64,000 nucleotides of DNA, from positions 745,271-809,270 of the forward strand of contig NW_022145610.1 of NCBI RefSeq assembly GCF_000002235.5. Reading direction: 5' to 3'. Shown here in pieces: positions 1 to 11,257 of this stretch. A program made the position numbers and the translations under genes. Within the stretch, counting starts at the first letter, position 1. Each line of letters opens with the position of its first letter. Under the pieces are notes generated by a model. It saw only the letters and a list, made by a program, of their open reading frames with translations, was not told where the DNA came from and ran no database searches. The DNA comes from Strongylocentrotus purpuratus (lineage: Eukaryota > Echinodermata > Echinoidea > Camarodonta > Strongylocentrotidae).

Positions 1-1028
1 TCAAAACAACGGAGATGTTGCCGCGAAAGACGGAAATGTAGAATGCAGTTTTGAGAAATAGTCATGTCCCTTAGACAATACACGCAAAATGTGAAAAATT
101 GACATGCCTCCTTTAATTGCAAAAATACGCCATGATACCTTTGTCAACAGGAAAATTGTGTACACTATATTTGTAGGAAATTATCTCAGCTACAACATAT
201 CAAAATTTTTAAGAAAAACAATCGATATTTTCAGAGATACAATTTTCCAAAAATATGCAAACGTCATAATATGCAAATTTAAATTTTGAGTTCGGAGGCC
301 ATTATGATGACATCATGAGTTAATTGAGGATCAAATGAGACATGAAATCATATCTCCAACTCATGATATATCAACATATGAAAACATATTGGGAGTTCAT
401 ATCTATTCTGAAGAGTTACAATGAATTTTGTATATGTATGTTTTTGCCCATATATTGTGGATAAAGATAACGCAGATCCGCGCGCGCTGTCAACTTTGAC
501 GGACGCTCATTGCGTTATTAAAAGGTGAACAAATTATCAAAATGCTTGTAAAAATGTGCCAAATACGCTGAAATAGAAAATTTGGCAATTCTATGTTACA
601 AAATGCTAGTGCGCACAAAAAAACGCGCGCGCATGCGCGTGTGCATGATTGTTTTGTCAAATGCTCCATATGGCCTGAAACGTATGCAAAAAAAAATTGA
701 GATGATTTAGAGTATTTTTAATTTTTGCGCGCGCGTAAACGCGCGGACGAACGCGCCCGCGCGCATTTGCGCACGTTTATTGACCTGAAATTGACTGGAC
801 GAATATTGATCTTATTCATGATAAATATGAATGAAAAATTACTTTCCGTTATGAAGATATGATCATAAGTTGATTTTCACAAAATGGCGCCTAGATGACG
901 TCATAATGACTTTGAGTCTTTGAAAAGTCACGCAGTTCTAAGTTAGACTAAGATCTATCATCATGGCAAGTTTCATGATAATGGCTTTATTCAGTCTTGA
1001 GATATCCTGCGAACAAATTCGAGGAAGA
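1..1028 (-). mobile_element. HINE-like copy L1 (type B 5' end), cut by window edge
   Basis: This is the 5' portion of a non-autonomous Helitron/Helentron-like copy; its 3' end lies outside the window. On the minus strand it begins TCTTCCTCGAATTTGTTCGC at 1028 and runs through the shared core: GGCGCC-TGACGTCA block (about 888-902), two CpG-rich tracts (about 615-645 and 725-775), and the octamer-bearing ATATGCAAAT. An (AAT)n tract (1029-1042) separates it from L2. The region is transcriptionally unassigned and no protein is encoded. Confidence 0.75.
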
Positions 1029-1042
1029 ATAATAATAAATAA

Positions 1043-3011
1043 CTAGACTTTAATTCGTCACTTAGACGAATTAGGTGATACGTATGATAGTGGTTTACAT
1101 AGCGAATAATGCATTACACGATATATTATTTTGTAAAATGCTTCTCCCATTTATATGCTTCTCCCATTATGATCTATTCATATCTCAAGATTAAATTGTG
1201 TCTCCATGATCATCATGGATCTAGGGAAGATAGATTGAAACAATATATGACCTTTGACCCTGTGCAGTAACCAGTTACACATTTGACTCTAATTTACATC
1301 ATGAAGAACACCTTTTGACGATTTTTATCTTATTCAAAGAAATGAAAATGTAATTGATAAATGATTATCATCATTATGATAATGATGATCATGATGATCA
1401 TGATCATGATCATAAGCGCGATTTTGACATTTTATTGAAAAAAAAGAGGGTTGATTTAGATAGCATATAGTCTCAGCTACAACATACTCAAAAATCAACA
1501 AAATCCCAGCCGAAATAACGGCGATATTGCTCGCAAAAGACAGGAATGTAGAATCCAGATTTGAAAAAAAAAGTCATCTCCCATAGGGATTACACGCAAA
1601 AAGTAATGGATTAAGTGAAAATAGGGTAATAATAAAGTAAAAAGGGTTATTTATGACATTATTTGCGAATCTACGTGTTTAAATAATCAAAGGAGATGGT
1701 ACAGTGAAGGTCAAAAGGAAAAAAAAAGTGAAAAAAAAAGTGTTGGAGACACCCGGAATCGAACCAGGGATCTCGAGGTTGGAAGTCAAGTGCGTTACCG
1801 ATATAACAAAACATCTCCCATAGCGATTAATTACACGTAAACGGGAAATGGAATTCAGAAATCCTACTTTGCAAGTGAAATATGAGCATAATCCCGGCAT
1901 CTGATCGAAATATAAAAGGCACACGTGTGATAGCTTATTGTCTCAGCTACAACATATTCGAAGCTCAGCGAAAACAAAGCTAAAATATGGGAGATTTCGC
2001 TCGCAAAAGACAGGAGTGTAGAATCCAGTTTTGAGAAAAAGTCATGTCCCATAGAGAATACACGCAAAATGTGAAAAATTGACATGCCTCCTTTAATCAC
2101 AAAAGTACGCCTTGATGCCTTAGTCAAAATGAAAAATTGTGGCAACTATACTTGTAGCAATTGTCTCAGCTAGAACATATCAAAATTTAAAAGAAAATTG
2201 ATCCATATTTACAGAGATACAATTAATTTTCCAAAAATATGCTGACGTCATAATATGCAAATTGAAATTTTGAGTTTGGAGGCCATTATGATGACATCAT
2301 GAGTTAATTGAGGGTCAAATGAGACATGAAATCATATCTCCAACTCATAATCTATCTAAATATGAAAACATATTGGGAGTTCCCATCCATTCTGAACAGT
2401 TACAATGAATTTTGTATAGGCATGTTTTTGCCAATGTATGGTGGATAAAGATAACGCAGATCTGCGCGTGCTGTCAACTTTGACGGACGCTCATTGCGTT
2501 ATTAAAAGGTGAACAAGTTATCAAAATGCTTGGAAAAATGTATCAAATATAATGACAGAAAAAATTCGGCGATTCTATATTGCAAAATGCCAGTACGCGC
2601 GAAAATGCGCGCGCATGCGCGTGTGCGTAATTTTTTTTATCAAATGCTCCATATGGCCTGAAACGGATGTAAAAAAAAATTGGGATGATTTGGAGCATTT
2701 TAATTTTTTTCGCGCGCGTAAACGCGCGGACATAAGCGTACGCGCATTTTTGCGCGCATTTATTGACTTGAAATTGACCGGACGGATATTGAGTTTAATC
2801 ATGATAAATATGAATGAAAAATGGCTTTCCTTTATGAAGATATGATCATAAGTTGATTTTCACAAAATGGCGCCTGGATGACGTCACGATAACCTTGACT
2901 GTCTGAAAAGTCACACAGCTCTAAGTTAGACTAAGATCTATCATCATTGAAAGTTTCATGATAATGGCTTTATTCAGTCTTGAGATATCCTGCGAACAAA
3001 TTCGAGGAAGA
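1043..3011 (-). mobile_element. HINE-like copy L2, type B, full length with tRNA-like unit
   Basis: The 1,969-bp copy runs from TCTTCC at 3011 (5') to CTAG at 1043-1046 (3') on the minus strand. The 3' hairpin is AATTCGTC/GACGAATT with a 5-base loop, next to the AGGTGATACG subterminal motif. From 3' to 5' it carries a GGGTCAAAGGTCA DR1-like site (1248-1260), an (ATC)n tract (about 1360-1412), an internal module (about 1470-1600), the tRNA-like unit, a second module (about 1935-2110), the octamer/TGACGTCA block and two CpG-rich tracts. Small open frames here are not conserved as proteins. Confidence 0.85.
1745..1818 (-). tRNA. tRNA-like unit of L2 (pseudo-tRNA, Pol III head)
   Basis: The 74-nt unit has acceptor arms GGAGATG/TGTCTCC and a canonical B box (GGTTCGATTCC). 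The A-box region is altered to TGTTATATCGG relative to the other copies. A T-rich run follows its 3' end, as a Pol III terminator would. The anticodon arm is irregular (9-base loop), so this is a tRNA-derived relic rather than a functional tRNA. Confidence 0.55.
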
Positions 3012-3100
3012 ATAATAAAAATAAATAATAATAATAATAATAAAGAAAAATCTTGACGAAATCAAAAGGTGATACGTTGACTTCGTTACGTATCACCTAA
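3012..3100 (-). repeat. 5' leader of L2: (AAT)n tract plus one type-B hairpin module
   Basis: An (AAT)n tract (3012-3041) is followed by a module at 3042-3100 with inverted arms AGGTGATACGT (3067-3077) and ACGTATCACCT (3088-3098) and an adjoining CTTGACGAAATC motif. The arms match the subterminal motif at L2's own 3' end. The module abuts the CTAG of L3 directly. Confidence 0.8.
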
Positions 3101-3797
3101 CTAGACTTTAATTCGTCACTTAGACGAATTAGGTGATACGTATGATAATTAATGGTCTACATAACGAATAATGCATTACACGATATATTATTTTGTAAAA
3201 TGCTTCTCCAATTCATATGCTTCTCCCATTATGATCTAGTCATATGTCAAGATTAAATTGTGTCTCCTTGATCATCATGGATCTAGGGAAGATAGACTGA
3301 AACAATATATGACCTTTGACCCTGTGCAGTAACCAGTTACACATTTGACTCTAATTTACATCATGAAGAACACCTTTTGACGATTTTTATCTTATTCAAA
3401 GAAATGAAAATGTAACTGATAAATGATTATCACCATTATGATAATGATGATCATGATGATCATGATCATGAGCGCGATCATGACATCTTATTTAAAAAAT
3501 GAGGGTTGATTTAGATAGCATATAGTCTCAGCTACAACATACTCAAAAATCAACAAAATCCCAGCCGAAATAACGGCGATATTGCTCGCAAAAGACAGGA
3601 ATGTAGACTCCAGATTTTAGAAAAAGTCATCTCCCATAGGGATTACACGCAAAAAGTAATGGATTAAGTAAAAATAGGGTAATAATAAAGTAAAAAGCGT
3701 TATTTATGACATTATTTGCGAATCTACGTGTTTAAATAATCAAAGGAGATGGTACAGTGAAGGTCAAAAGGAAAAAAAAGTGAGAAAAAAAAGTGTG

Positions 3798-3871
3798 GGA
3801 GACACCCGGACTCGAACCAGGGATCTCGAGGTTGGAAGTCAAGTGCGTTACCGATATACCAAAACATCTCC
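3798..3871 (-). tRNA. tRNA-like unit of L3
   Basis: This matches the type-B consensus: GGAGATG acceptor arm pairing with TGTCTCC through two G-T wobbles, T-arm CCTGG/CCGGG around loop TTCGAGT, and A-box-like TGGTATATCGG. A possible TCC (Gly) anticodon sits in CTTCCAA, but the loop is two bases too long. Confidence 0.6.
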
Positions 3872-4690
3872 CATAGCGATTACACGTAAACGGGAAATGG
3901 AATTCAGAAATCCTACTTTGCAAGTGAAATATGAGCATAATTCTGGCATCTAATCGAAAAATAAAGGACACACTTTTGATAGCTCATTGTCTCAGCTACA
4001 ACATATCCAAAGCTCAGCGAAAACAAAGCTAAAACAACGGAGATTTTGCTCGCGAAAGACAGGAGTGTAGAATCCAGTTTTGAGAAAAAGTCATGTCCCT
4101 TAGAGAATACACGCAAAATGCGAAAAATTGACATGCCTCATTTAATCGCAAAAATACACCATGATACTTTTGTCAAAAATAAAAATTGTGAATACTACAT
4201 TTGTAGAAAATTGTCTCAGCTAGAACATATCAAAATTAAAAAGAAAATTGATCCATATTTACAGAGATACAATCAATTTTCCAAAAATATGCTGACGTCA
4301 TAATATGCAAATTAAAATTTTGAGTTTGGAGGCCATTATGATGACGTCATGAGTTAATTGAGGATAAAATGAGACATGAAATCATATCTCCGACTCATAA
4401 TCTATATAAATATGAAAAAATATTAGGAGTTTCTATCTATTCTAAAGAGTTACAATGAATTTTATCTAGGCATGTTTTTGCCCATGTATTGTGGATAAAG
4501 ATAACGCAAATCCGCGCGTGCTGTCAACTTTGACGGACGCTCATTGCGTTAATAAAAGGTGAACAAATTATCAAAATGCTTGGAAAAATGTACCGAATAT
4601 GATGACAGAAAAAAATCGGCGATTCTATGTTGCAAAATGCCAGTACGCGCGAAAACGCGCGCGCATGCGCGTGTGCGTAATTTTTTTATC

Positions 4691-4749
4691 AAATGCTCCA
4701 TATGGCCTGAAACGTATGCAAAAAAAATTTGGGATGATTTGGAGCATTT
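4691..4749. repeat. Central palindrome of L3
   Basis: AAATGCTCCA and its exact reverse complement TGGAGCATTT are separated by 39 bases. On both sides lie alternating CpG-rich tracts (about 4644-4680 and 4757-4806). A cruciform or RNA hairpin could form here. The same position in type A copies holds AAATGCTTAAAA/TTTTGAGCATTT, so the stem persists while its sequence changes. Confidence 0.7.
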
Positions 4750-5060
4750 TAATTTTTTGCGCGCGCGTAAACGCGCGGACGAACGCGCACGCGCGCATTT
4801 GCGCACTTTTATTGGCCTCAACTTGACCGGACGGATATTTATCTTAATCGTGATAATTATGAATGAGAAATACTTTTCCGTTATGAAGATATGATCATTA
4901 GTTGATTTTCACAAAATGGCGTCTGGATGACGTCACGATAATTTTGACTCTCTAAAAAGTCACGCAGTTCTAAGTTAGACTAAGATCTATCATCATGGCA
5001 AGTTTCATGATAATGGCTTTATTCAGTCTTGAGATATCCTGCGAACAAATTCGAGGAAGA

Positions 5061-5160
5061 ATAATAATAAATAATAAATAAATAAATAAATAATAAAAAT
5101 CTTGACGAAATCAAAAGGTGATACGTCTACGTACGTATCACCTAACTAAATAAATAATAA
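5061..5160 (-). repeat. 5' leader of L3: (AAT/AAAT)n plus one type-B hairpin module
   Basis: The module has arms AGGTGATACGT (5116-5126) and ACGTATCACCT (5133-5143) with CTTGACGAAATC alongside. Short (AAAT)n/(AAT)n stretches flank it on both sides before the CTAG of L4. Confidence 0.8.
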
Positions 5161-6800
5161 CTAGACTTTAATTCGTCACTTTGACGAATTAGGTGATACG
5201 TGCTATTTTGTTATCATGAAAGTGTGCCGATGACGATCTAATGATAATGATCATAAATACGATAAAGATCATGATTAAGAGTGGTATAGCGCCCCCTTCA
5301 GGTATTCGATAGAGATTTGTAGAATCAGGATTTCAGAAAAAGTCGCCTAACACGCTAACTAAGAAAATTCTGACATGTCGCCTTTAATTGAATTTTTCAC
5401 TAAGATGATGTCATCGAAATGATTTTGATATTGAATTGATATTGATATTAATACACGGTTAAAGAAGCCCAAACAGTTACAAGACTGATTTCCATTAGAG
5501 CCGTGTGAAACAATGTAAATACATCGAATTAACATAAAAATGATAATGGTACATCAAATGACATATTTAAAACAAACAATAAATAATCAAGATAAATATC
5601 TAAAAATATAACGATAGAATAGTACTGCCGAAAAAGTATATTTATATGAATAACAATAATCATGAGTGTCCAAACAAGAGTACTGTAAATATACTTCAAA
5701 TTAAAATAGGTAACACAAATTGTAACTAGTGCATATAAACTGCCAGAAATGATATATTAACGTAAATGATGTACGTCAATATTGTAGATAATTTATTAGC
5801 TACACCGAATCAAAATTTGGGAGAACATAGAGTACTCATAAGCTAGATAGTGCTCAAAGATCAATGTCATGAAGATTCATGATGTGAACGAAATTCACCT
5901 TCCTTAGGCATAACACGCAAATTAAGAAAATTCTGAAATGTGGCCTTTGATTGAATTTTGTACTATGATGACGTCAATGAAATAAAAAGTAGTGTGTATT
6001 TATCTTAAAGGCAATTGCCTTAACTACAAGATACCGAAATTTGGAAGAAAATCAGTCAATATTATGAGAAATACACTAAATTTTCCATAAATATAATGAC
6101 GTCATAATATGCAAATTTTTATTTGGCTTTCAAGCCATTATGATGACGTCAAGATGCATTTATGGCAGTCCTTATTCATCCCGATGTACTTTTTATAGGC
6201 ATGTTTTTGCCCATATATGCTATGTAATACATGACCTCGCGCGCGCGGATATTTATCTTGGACGGACGCTCATTCCGTTATTTATAGTGATAAAGAGATG
6301 AACATGGTATCAATTTGTTCGGAAAAATATGAGGAACATTCTGTCAATGATTATTGCAGAGGAATTATTTTTCGTTCGGCCGTGACGAACGAAAACGCGC
6401 AAAAATGCGTGTTTTGCGTGATTTTTTATGAAATGCTTATAATGGCCTAAAACGTATGCAAACAAAATTTGGAATGATTTTGAGCATTTTAAAAAAATTC
6501 GCGCGCGTTAACGCGCGCACGTAAGCGTACGCGCATTTTTGCGCGCATTTATTGACCTGAAATTGACCGGACGGATATTGATCTTAATCCTGATAATTAT
6601 ACATGAGAATTGTCTTTTCGTTATGAAGATATGATCATAAGTTGATTTTCACAAAATGGCGCCTAGATGACGTCATGATGACTTTGAGTTTTTGAAAAGT
6701 CACGCAGGTCTAAGTTAGACTAAGATCTATCATCAGTAAAAGATTCATGTCAATGGCTTTATTCAGTCTTGAGATATCCTGCGAACAAATTCGAGGAAGA
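5161..6800 (-). mobile_element. HINE-like copy L4, type B ends, lacking the tRNA-like unit
   Basis: The 1,640-bp copy has a 5' TCTTCC end at 6800 and 3' CTAG at 5161 with an AATTCGTC hairpin (loop ACTTT). Its 5' half matches other B copies, but the 3' half is different: it has no tRNA-like unit or (ATC)n tract, and it carries a stretch beginning GTGCTATTTTGTTATC that recurs in R7 and R8. It is a separate, shorter subfamily sharing the same ends. A stretch at about 5450-5790 has no counterpart in R7 or R8 and looks inserted or lost there. Confidence 0.78.
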
Positions 6801-6813
6801 ATAATAATAAAAA

Positions 6814-8781
6814 CTAGACTTTAATTCGTCACTTAGACGAATTAGGTGATACGTATAATAATGGTTTACATAACGAATAATGCATTACACGATATATTAT
6901 TTTGTAAAATGCTTCTCCCATCCATATGCTTCTCCCATTATGATCTATTCATATGTCAAGATTAAATTGTGTCTCCTTGATCATCATGGATCTAGGGAAG
7001 ATAGATTGAAACAATATATGACCTTTGAACCTGTGCAGTAACCAGTTACACATTTGACTCTAATTTACATCATGAAGAACACCTTTTGACGATTTTATCT
7101 TATTCAAAGAAATGAAAATGTAATTGATAAATGATTATCATCATTATGATAATGATGATCATGATGATCATGATCATGATCATAAGCGCGATTTTGACAT
7201 CTTATTGAAAAAAAAGAGGGTTGATTTAGATAGCATATAGTCTCAGCTACAACATACTCAAAAATCAACAAAATCCAAGCCGAAATAACGGCGATATTGC
7301 CAGCAAAAGACAGGAATGTAGACTCCAGATTTTAGAAAAAGTCATCTCCCATAGGGATTACACGCAAAAAGTAATGGATTAAGTGAAAAAAAGGGTAATA
7401 ATAATAAAGTAAAAAGGGTTACTTATGACATTATTTGCGAATCTACGTGTTTAAATAATCAAAGGAGATGGTACAGTGAAGGTCAAAAGGAAAAAAAAGT
7501 GGGGAAAAAAAGTGTTGGAGACACCCGGACTCGAACCAGGGATCTCGAGGTTGGAAGTCAAGTGCGTTACCGATATACCAAAACATCTCCCATAGCGATT
7601 ACACGTAAACGGGAAATGGAATTCAGAAATCCTACTTTGCAAGTGAAATATGAGCATGATCCCGGCATCTAATCGAAAAATAAAAGGCACACTTTTGATA
7701 GCTCATTGTCTCAGCTACAACATATCCGAAGCTCAGCGAAAACGAAGCTAAAACAACGGAGATTTTGCTCGCGAAAGACAGGAGTGTAGAATCCAGTTTT
7801 GAGAAAAAGTCATGTCCCATTAGAGAATACACGCAAAATGCGAAAAATTGACATGCCTCCTTTAATCGCAAAAATACACCATGATACTTTTGTCAAAAAT
7901 AAAAATTGTGAATACTACATTTGTAGAAAATTGTCTCAGCTAGAACATATCAAAATTAAAAAGAAAATTGATCCATATTTACAGAGATACAATCAATTTT
8001 CCAAAAATATGCTGACGTCATAATATGCAAATTGAAATTTTGAGTTTGGAGGCCATTATGATGACGTCATGAGTTAATTGAGGATAAAATGAGACATGAA
8101 ATCATATTTCCAACTCATAATCTATCCAAATATGAACAAATATTAGGAGTTTCTATCTATTCTAAAGAGTTACAATGAATTTTATATAGGCATGTTTTTG
8201 CCCATGTATTGTGGATAAAGATAACGCAAATCCGCGCGTGCTGTCAACTTTGACGGACGCTCATTGCGTTAATAAAAGGTGAACAAATTATCAAAATGCT
8301 TGGAAAAATGTACCGAATATGATGACAGAAAAAAAATCGGCGATTCTATGTTGCAAAATGCCAGTACGCGCGAAAACGCGCGCGCATGCGCGTGTGCGTA
8401 ATTTTTTTATCAAATGCTCCATATGGCCTGAAACGTATGCAAAAAAAATTTGGGATGATTTGGAGCATTTTAAATTTTTGCGCGCGCGTAAACGCGCGGA
8501 CGAACGCGCACGCGCGCATTTACGCACTTTTATTGACCTCAACTTGACCGGACCAATATTTATCTTAATCGTGATAATTATGAATGAGAAATACTTTTCC
8601 GTTATGAAGATATGATCATTAGTTGATTTTCACAAAATGGCGCCTGGATGACGTCACGATAATTTTGACTCTCTAAAAAGTCACGCAGTTCTAAGTTAGA
8701 CTAAGATCTATCATCATGGCAAGTTTCATGATAATGGCTTTATTCAGTCTTGAGATATCCTGCGAACAAATTCGAGGAAGA
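6814..8781 (-). mobile_element. HINE-like copy L5, type B, full length
   Basis: The 1,968-bp copy has 5' TCTTCC at 8781 and 3' CTAG at 6814. Layout is as in L3. The DR1-like site is altered to TGACCTTTGAACC near 7020. Only a 13-base (AAT)n tract separates L4 from L5, with no hairpin module. Confidence 0.86.
7517..7590 (-). tRNA. tRNA-like unit of L5
   Basis: It is identical to the L3 unit over the 74 nt as far as read by eye, with intact A-box-like and B-box sequences and a T-rich tract after the 3' end. Confidence 0.6.
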
Positions 8782-8796
8782 ATAATAATAAATAAA

Positions 8797-10124
8797 CTAG
8801 AATTTAATTCGTCACGAAGACGAATAAGGTGGTCTGTCTAAGTCTTATGATAGATTTGAGAATGGGACAAGTTATATAGACATGTAAACAATGATGATCA
8901 TGATGAACATGTTGATGATCATGATAGTAAAGGTGATGATGATGATAATGATAATGTTATATGACGATAAAAACGTTAAAGTTAATGATGATGAGCAAAA
9001 GCATGATTCTGACAACTGATTAAAAAAATTGAGGAAATATTTAGATAGCAAATAGTCTCAGCTACAACATACTAAAATTTGGAAGAAAACTATTGAATAA
9101 CAATCGAGATCCTGGTCAAAACACCTTGTCATGCAGATTCATGTTTTGAAAAAAGTGACCTCCCGTAGACATAACACGTAAATATGACAAATTATGCATA
9201 GTCACCTTTAATCGAATATTTAACTATGATGACGTCATCTAAATGAAAAATAAATGATATATTTTGATAGAGAAATATCTCAGCTACAACATTTAGAAAT
9301 CTGGGAGAAGATCAATCACCGATAAGTGAGATAATCTTAAATAAACAAAGACAAAAATGACGTCATCAACAAAATACATTTGTTTGAGTTTGGATGCCAA
9401 TATGATGACTTTATTTCACTTTGTACGAGTCAGGGTGGTATGAAATCATATCTCCAACTCATGCTTTCTCCAACCATGATATAAAAATTGGGGGTCAATG
9501 GACTATCTGAAGAGCTATTTCGATTTATAAAGTAGCATGTTTTTGATCAAATTTACATTATATTGCCCATAGCAGCACGCGCGGAATTTGAACTTTGACG
9601 CGTGCTCACGGTTTTATGAAAGGTCAAGAGTGACTGAAATTAATGTACATTGTCATTTACGGTAAGAGGAATCTAAATCATGTACACAAATTAAATTTGA
9701 CCTTTTCCGCGCGTTGTGAGCGCGCGCACCGCGCGCGGGGACAAGTACGGACGGAGAATTTTGAAATGCTTAAAATGACCTAATTCGTACTCTCGTTTAA
9801 TAGTTAAGTGATTTTGAGCATTTTAAAATTTTGACGCGCGCGTACGTGCGCGTCATGACCTTTATGTGACCTTTGATGACATGACTTGTTGACCCTTGAC
9901 CTGAAGTATATGTGATATGAATATGAATGACCTTTGCTTATGCATCATGAAGATATGATGGATAACGTGATTTCACAAAATGGCGCCTGGATGACGTCAC
10001 GATGACCTGATGACCTTGAAAAGGTTACTGTCACGTCTCATGACAATGACCTATGACTGTGTCAAAATTGAAAGAAATTAACACAACCGATCTTGAGTTA
10101 ACCGATGAACAAAAAACGGGGAGA
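8797..10124 (-). mobile_element. HINE-like copy L6, short, type A 3' end, no tRNA-like unit
   Basis: The 1,328-bp copy has 5' TCTCCCC at 10124 and 3' CTAG at 8797. One mismatch lies in the hairpin (AATTCGTC/GACGAATA). The (ATC)n tract is present (about 8890-8955), but the tRNA-like unit and one internal module are missing; instead the copy runs into a diverged stretch ending with two CpG-rich tracts and many TGACCT half-sites (about 9840-9910). It appears to be a deletion derivative of a type A copy. Confidence 0.75.
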
Positions 10125-10705
10125 AATAAAAATAAATAATAATAATAATAATAATAAACTAGAAATTTAATTCGTCATGGGGACGAATTAGGTGGTCTGT
10201 CTTCAAGTCTTATGAGAGATTATAATATTTACTATATTGAGAAAGGGAGAAGTTATATAGACATGTAAACAATGATGATCATCATGATGATCATGATGAT
10301 GATGATCTTGATAGTAATGGGGATGACGATGATGATGATCATGATGATCATGATGATGTTGATGATTATCATCAACAGACCACGATGACATCAGACTGAA
10401 CAAAATTAGAGAACATTTAGATAGCGTATAGTCTCAGCTACAACATACTCAAAAATCAACAAAAACCAAGCAGCAATAACAGCGATATTGCTCGCAAAAG
10501 ACAAGAATGTAGAATCCAGATTTGAGAAAAAGTCATCTCCCATAAGGATTACACGCCAAAAGTAATGGATCTAGTGATAATAGGGTAATAATAAAGTAAA
10601 TATGGTTGTTTATTACATTATTTGCAATTGTACGTGTTTTAATATTCAAAGGAGATGGTAGAGTGAAAGGTCAAAAAGAAAAAAAAGTGAAGAAAAAAAA
10701 TTGTT

Positions 10706-10779
10706 GGAGACGCCCGGACTCGAACCAGGGACCTCGAGGTCGGAAGTCAAGTGCGTTACCGATATACCAAAACATTTCC
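10706..10779 (-). tRNA. tRNA-like unit of L7 (type A consensus)
   Basis: The 5' arm reads GGAAATG and the 3' arm CGTCTCC, so the acceptor pairing has one mismatch and one wobble. T-arm CCTGG-TTCGAGT-CCGGG is perfect. The anticodon/variable region contains the palindrome GACCTCGAGGTC, which would compete with a normal anticodon stem. Confidence 0.58.
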
Positions 10780-11200
10780 CATAGAGATTACACGTAAACG
10801 GAAAATGGAATTATCAAATCCCACTTTGTATGTGAGATATGAGCATGATCCCGGCATCTGATCGAGAAATAAAGGGCACACTTGTGATAGCTTATTGTCT
10901 CAGCTACAACATACTCAAAGCTCAGCGTAAACAAAGATAAAACGACGGAGATATGGCTCGCGAAAGACGAGAATGTAGAATCCAGTTTTGAGAAAAAGTC
11001 ATGTCCCATAGAGAATACACGCAAAATGTGAAAAATTGACATGCCTCCTTTAATCGCAAAAATACGCCATGATACCATTGTCAAAATGAAATATCGTGGT
11101 GACTGCTTTTGTAGAGAATATTCTCAGGTAGAACATATCAAAATTTGAAAGAAAATTGATCAATATTTACAGAGATACAATCAATTTTCCAAAAATCTGC

Positions 11201-11257
11201 TGACGTCATAATATGCAAATTAAAATTTTGAGTTCGGAGGCCATTATGATGACGTCA
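11201..11257. promoter_or_regulatory. CRE-octamer-CRE cluster in L7 (representative of all long copies)
   Basis: TGACGTCA at 11201-11208, ATGCAAAT at 11213-11220 and a second TGACGTCA at 11250-11257 lie within 57 bp. A third, with GGCGCC nearby, is at 11825-11842. These match the full palindromic CREB/ATF site and the POU octamer. Spacing is kept in most copies of the array. Binding is inferred from consensus only. Confidence 0.5.

Larger units (their letters stand above)
3101..5060 (-). mobile_element. HINE-like copy L3, type B, full length
   Basis: The 1,960-bp copy starts (5') with TCTTCC at 5060 and ends with CTAG at 3101-3104 next to the AATTCGTC/GACGAATT hairpin. It keeps the DR1-like TGACCTTTGACCC (3310-3322), the (ATC)n tract, both internal modules, the tRNA-like unit and the central palindrome AAATGCTCCA (4691-4700)/TGGAGCATTT (4740-4749) between CpG-rich tracts. 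It is very similar to L5, 3,713 bp away. Confidence 0.87.

Noticed and set aside
5161-6800. Host gene or exon between L4's ends
   Set aside because: The sequence recurs in R7 and R8 with the same ends and has only short, non-conserved frames.
10203-10403. Histidine/aspartate-rich open frames (HHHDHH type), seen in many copies
   Set aside because: They are translations of the (ATC)n tract; tract length varies freely and no start context or homologous domain is present.
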